Positions 32,102 through 32,245 of a stretch of 32,245 nt of DNA are shown piece after piece. The translations under genes and the position numbers were made by a program. Location of the stretch: positions 1 to 32,245 of the forward strand of contig CAMBSS010000027.1 in assembly GCA_945870465.1 (NCBI GenBank), written 5' to 3'. Within the stretch, counting starts at the first letter, position 1. The number at the start of each line of letters is the position of its first letter. The notes below the pieces were generated by a model that saw only the letters and a program-made list of their open reading frames with translations, did not search any database and had not been told where the DNA came from. Source of the DNA: Bordetella parapertussis (GTDB lineage: Bacteria; Pseudomonadota; Gammaproteobacteria; Burkholderiales; SG8-41).

Positions 32102-32245
32102 CTACTTCGCCTTACCAAATAACTCAAGGTTATGTTTCCCAAGGGCGGGCGGGCCGCATCGAACTTGAGGACGATTGCCGTTTATAGTCAACGGCAAACC
32201 AGTAAGAGTGTAATCCTCCCCAGGCACAGGTAAAAACATTCCTAA
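32102..32245 (-). CDS. CaiB/BaiF family CoA-transferase, C-terminus only (partial at window edge)
   Basis: The last 47 codons run in from the right edge and end with TAG at 32102-32104. The translation (FLPVPGEDYTLTGLPLTING, RPQVRCGPPALGKHNLELFG) matches the conserved end of class III CoA-transferases, where the chain closes with PPxLGxHxxEL. These enzymes move CoA between carboxylic acids. The catalytic Asp is outside the window. It is upstream and co-directional with the acyl-CoA synthetase gene. Confidence 0.8.
   Translation of the reverse strand, partial: LGMFLPVPGEDYTLTGLPLTINGNRPQVRCGPPALGKHNLELFGKAK

Overview
The window looks like part of a high-GC betaproteobacterial chromosome, most likely Burkholderiales or a relative. 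This rests on family content (seven Bug/TctC periplasmic binding proteins, CaiB/BaiF transferase, pirin, a DinB with the insertion common in betaproteobacteria) and on codon use; there is no rRNA marker. I found no rRNA, tRNA or CRISPR array.

Layout. 1-1460: 5' end of an RluA-type pseudouridine synthase (minus) and a Gfo/Idh/MocA oxidoreductase (minus). 1480-7725: a Bug gene (minus), then a co-directional cluster of Bug, a signal-less DctP-like protein, Bug, an alpha/beta hydrolase and an NHL beta-propeller protein. 7750-14430: two more Bug genes, a DUF5666-like periplasmic protein, a RimK-like ATP-grasp ligase, a pirin and a D-2-hydroxyacid dehydrogenase. 14450-20400: a zincin-like protein, a signal-less ModA-like binding protein, a dienelactone hydrolase/HCCA isomerase pair, a sixth Bug gene, an unknown protein and an HpcH/HpaI aldolase. 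20640-25050: diheme and triheme cytochromes c, a 3-hydroxyisobutyrate dehydrogenase remnant, a carboxymuconolactone decarboxylase-like protein and an FMN alpha-hydroxyacid oxidase. 25160-29460: dinB, a truncated outer-membrane barrel, then (minus) a seventh Bug gene with a duplicated N-terminus, a pentapeptide-repeat potassium channel and an RNase D-like exonuclease. 29480-32245: an IS66 remnant, an NDP-forming acyl-CoA synthetase and the C-terminus of a CaiB/BaiF CoA-transferase; this end looks poorer in GC.

The gene set points to scavenging and catabolism of organic or aromatic acids: orphan binding proteins without their membrane subunits, surrounded by hydrolases, isomerases, aldolases, hydroxyacid dehydrogenases and CoA-activating enzymes. 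Substrates cannot be read from the sequence.

The most striking non-coding signal is a family of about 140-250 bp palindromic, MITE-like elements. Eight copies in both orientations occupy intergenic gaps of the left 21 kb and none was seen in the right 11 kb. Full copies have related termini ending in TAGAA/TTCTA, arms built from a decamer (ACGCCGATNA-like) and a core with a heptamer (ATTACCC) that varies in number. Two copies share a further approximately 29-bp insert at the same position. Several copies abut start or stop codons.
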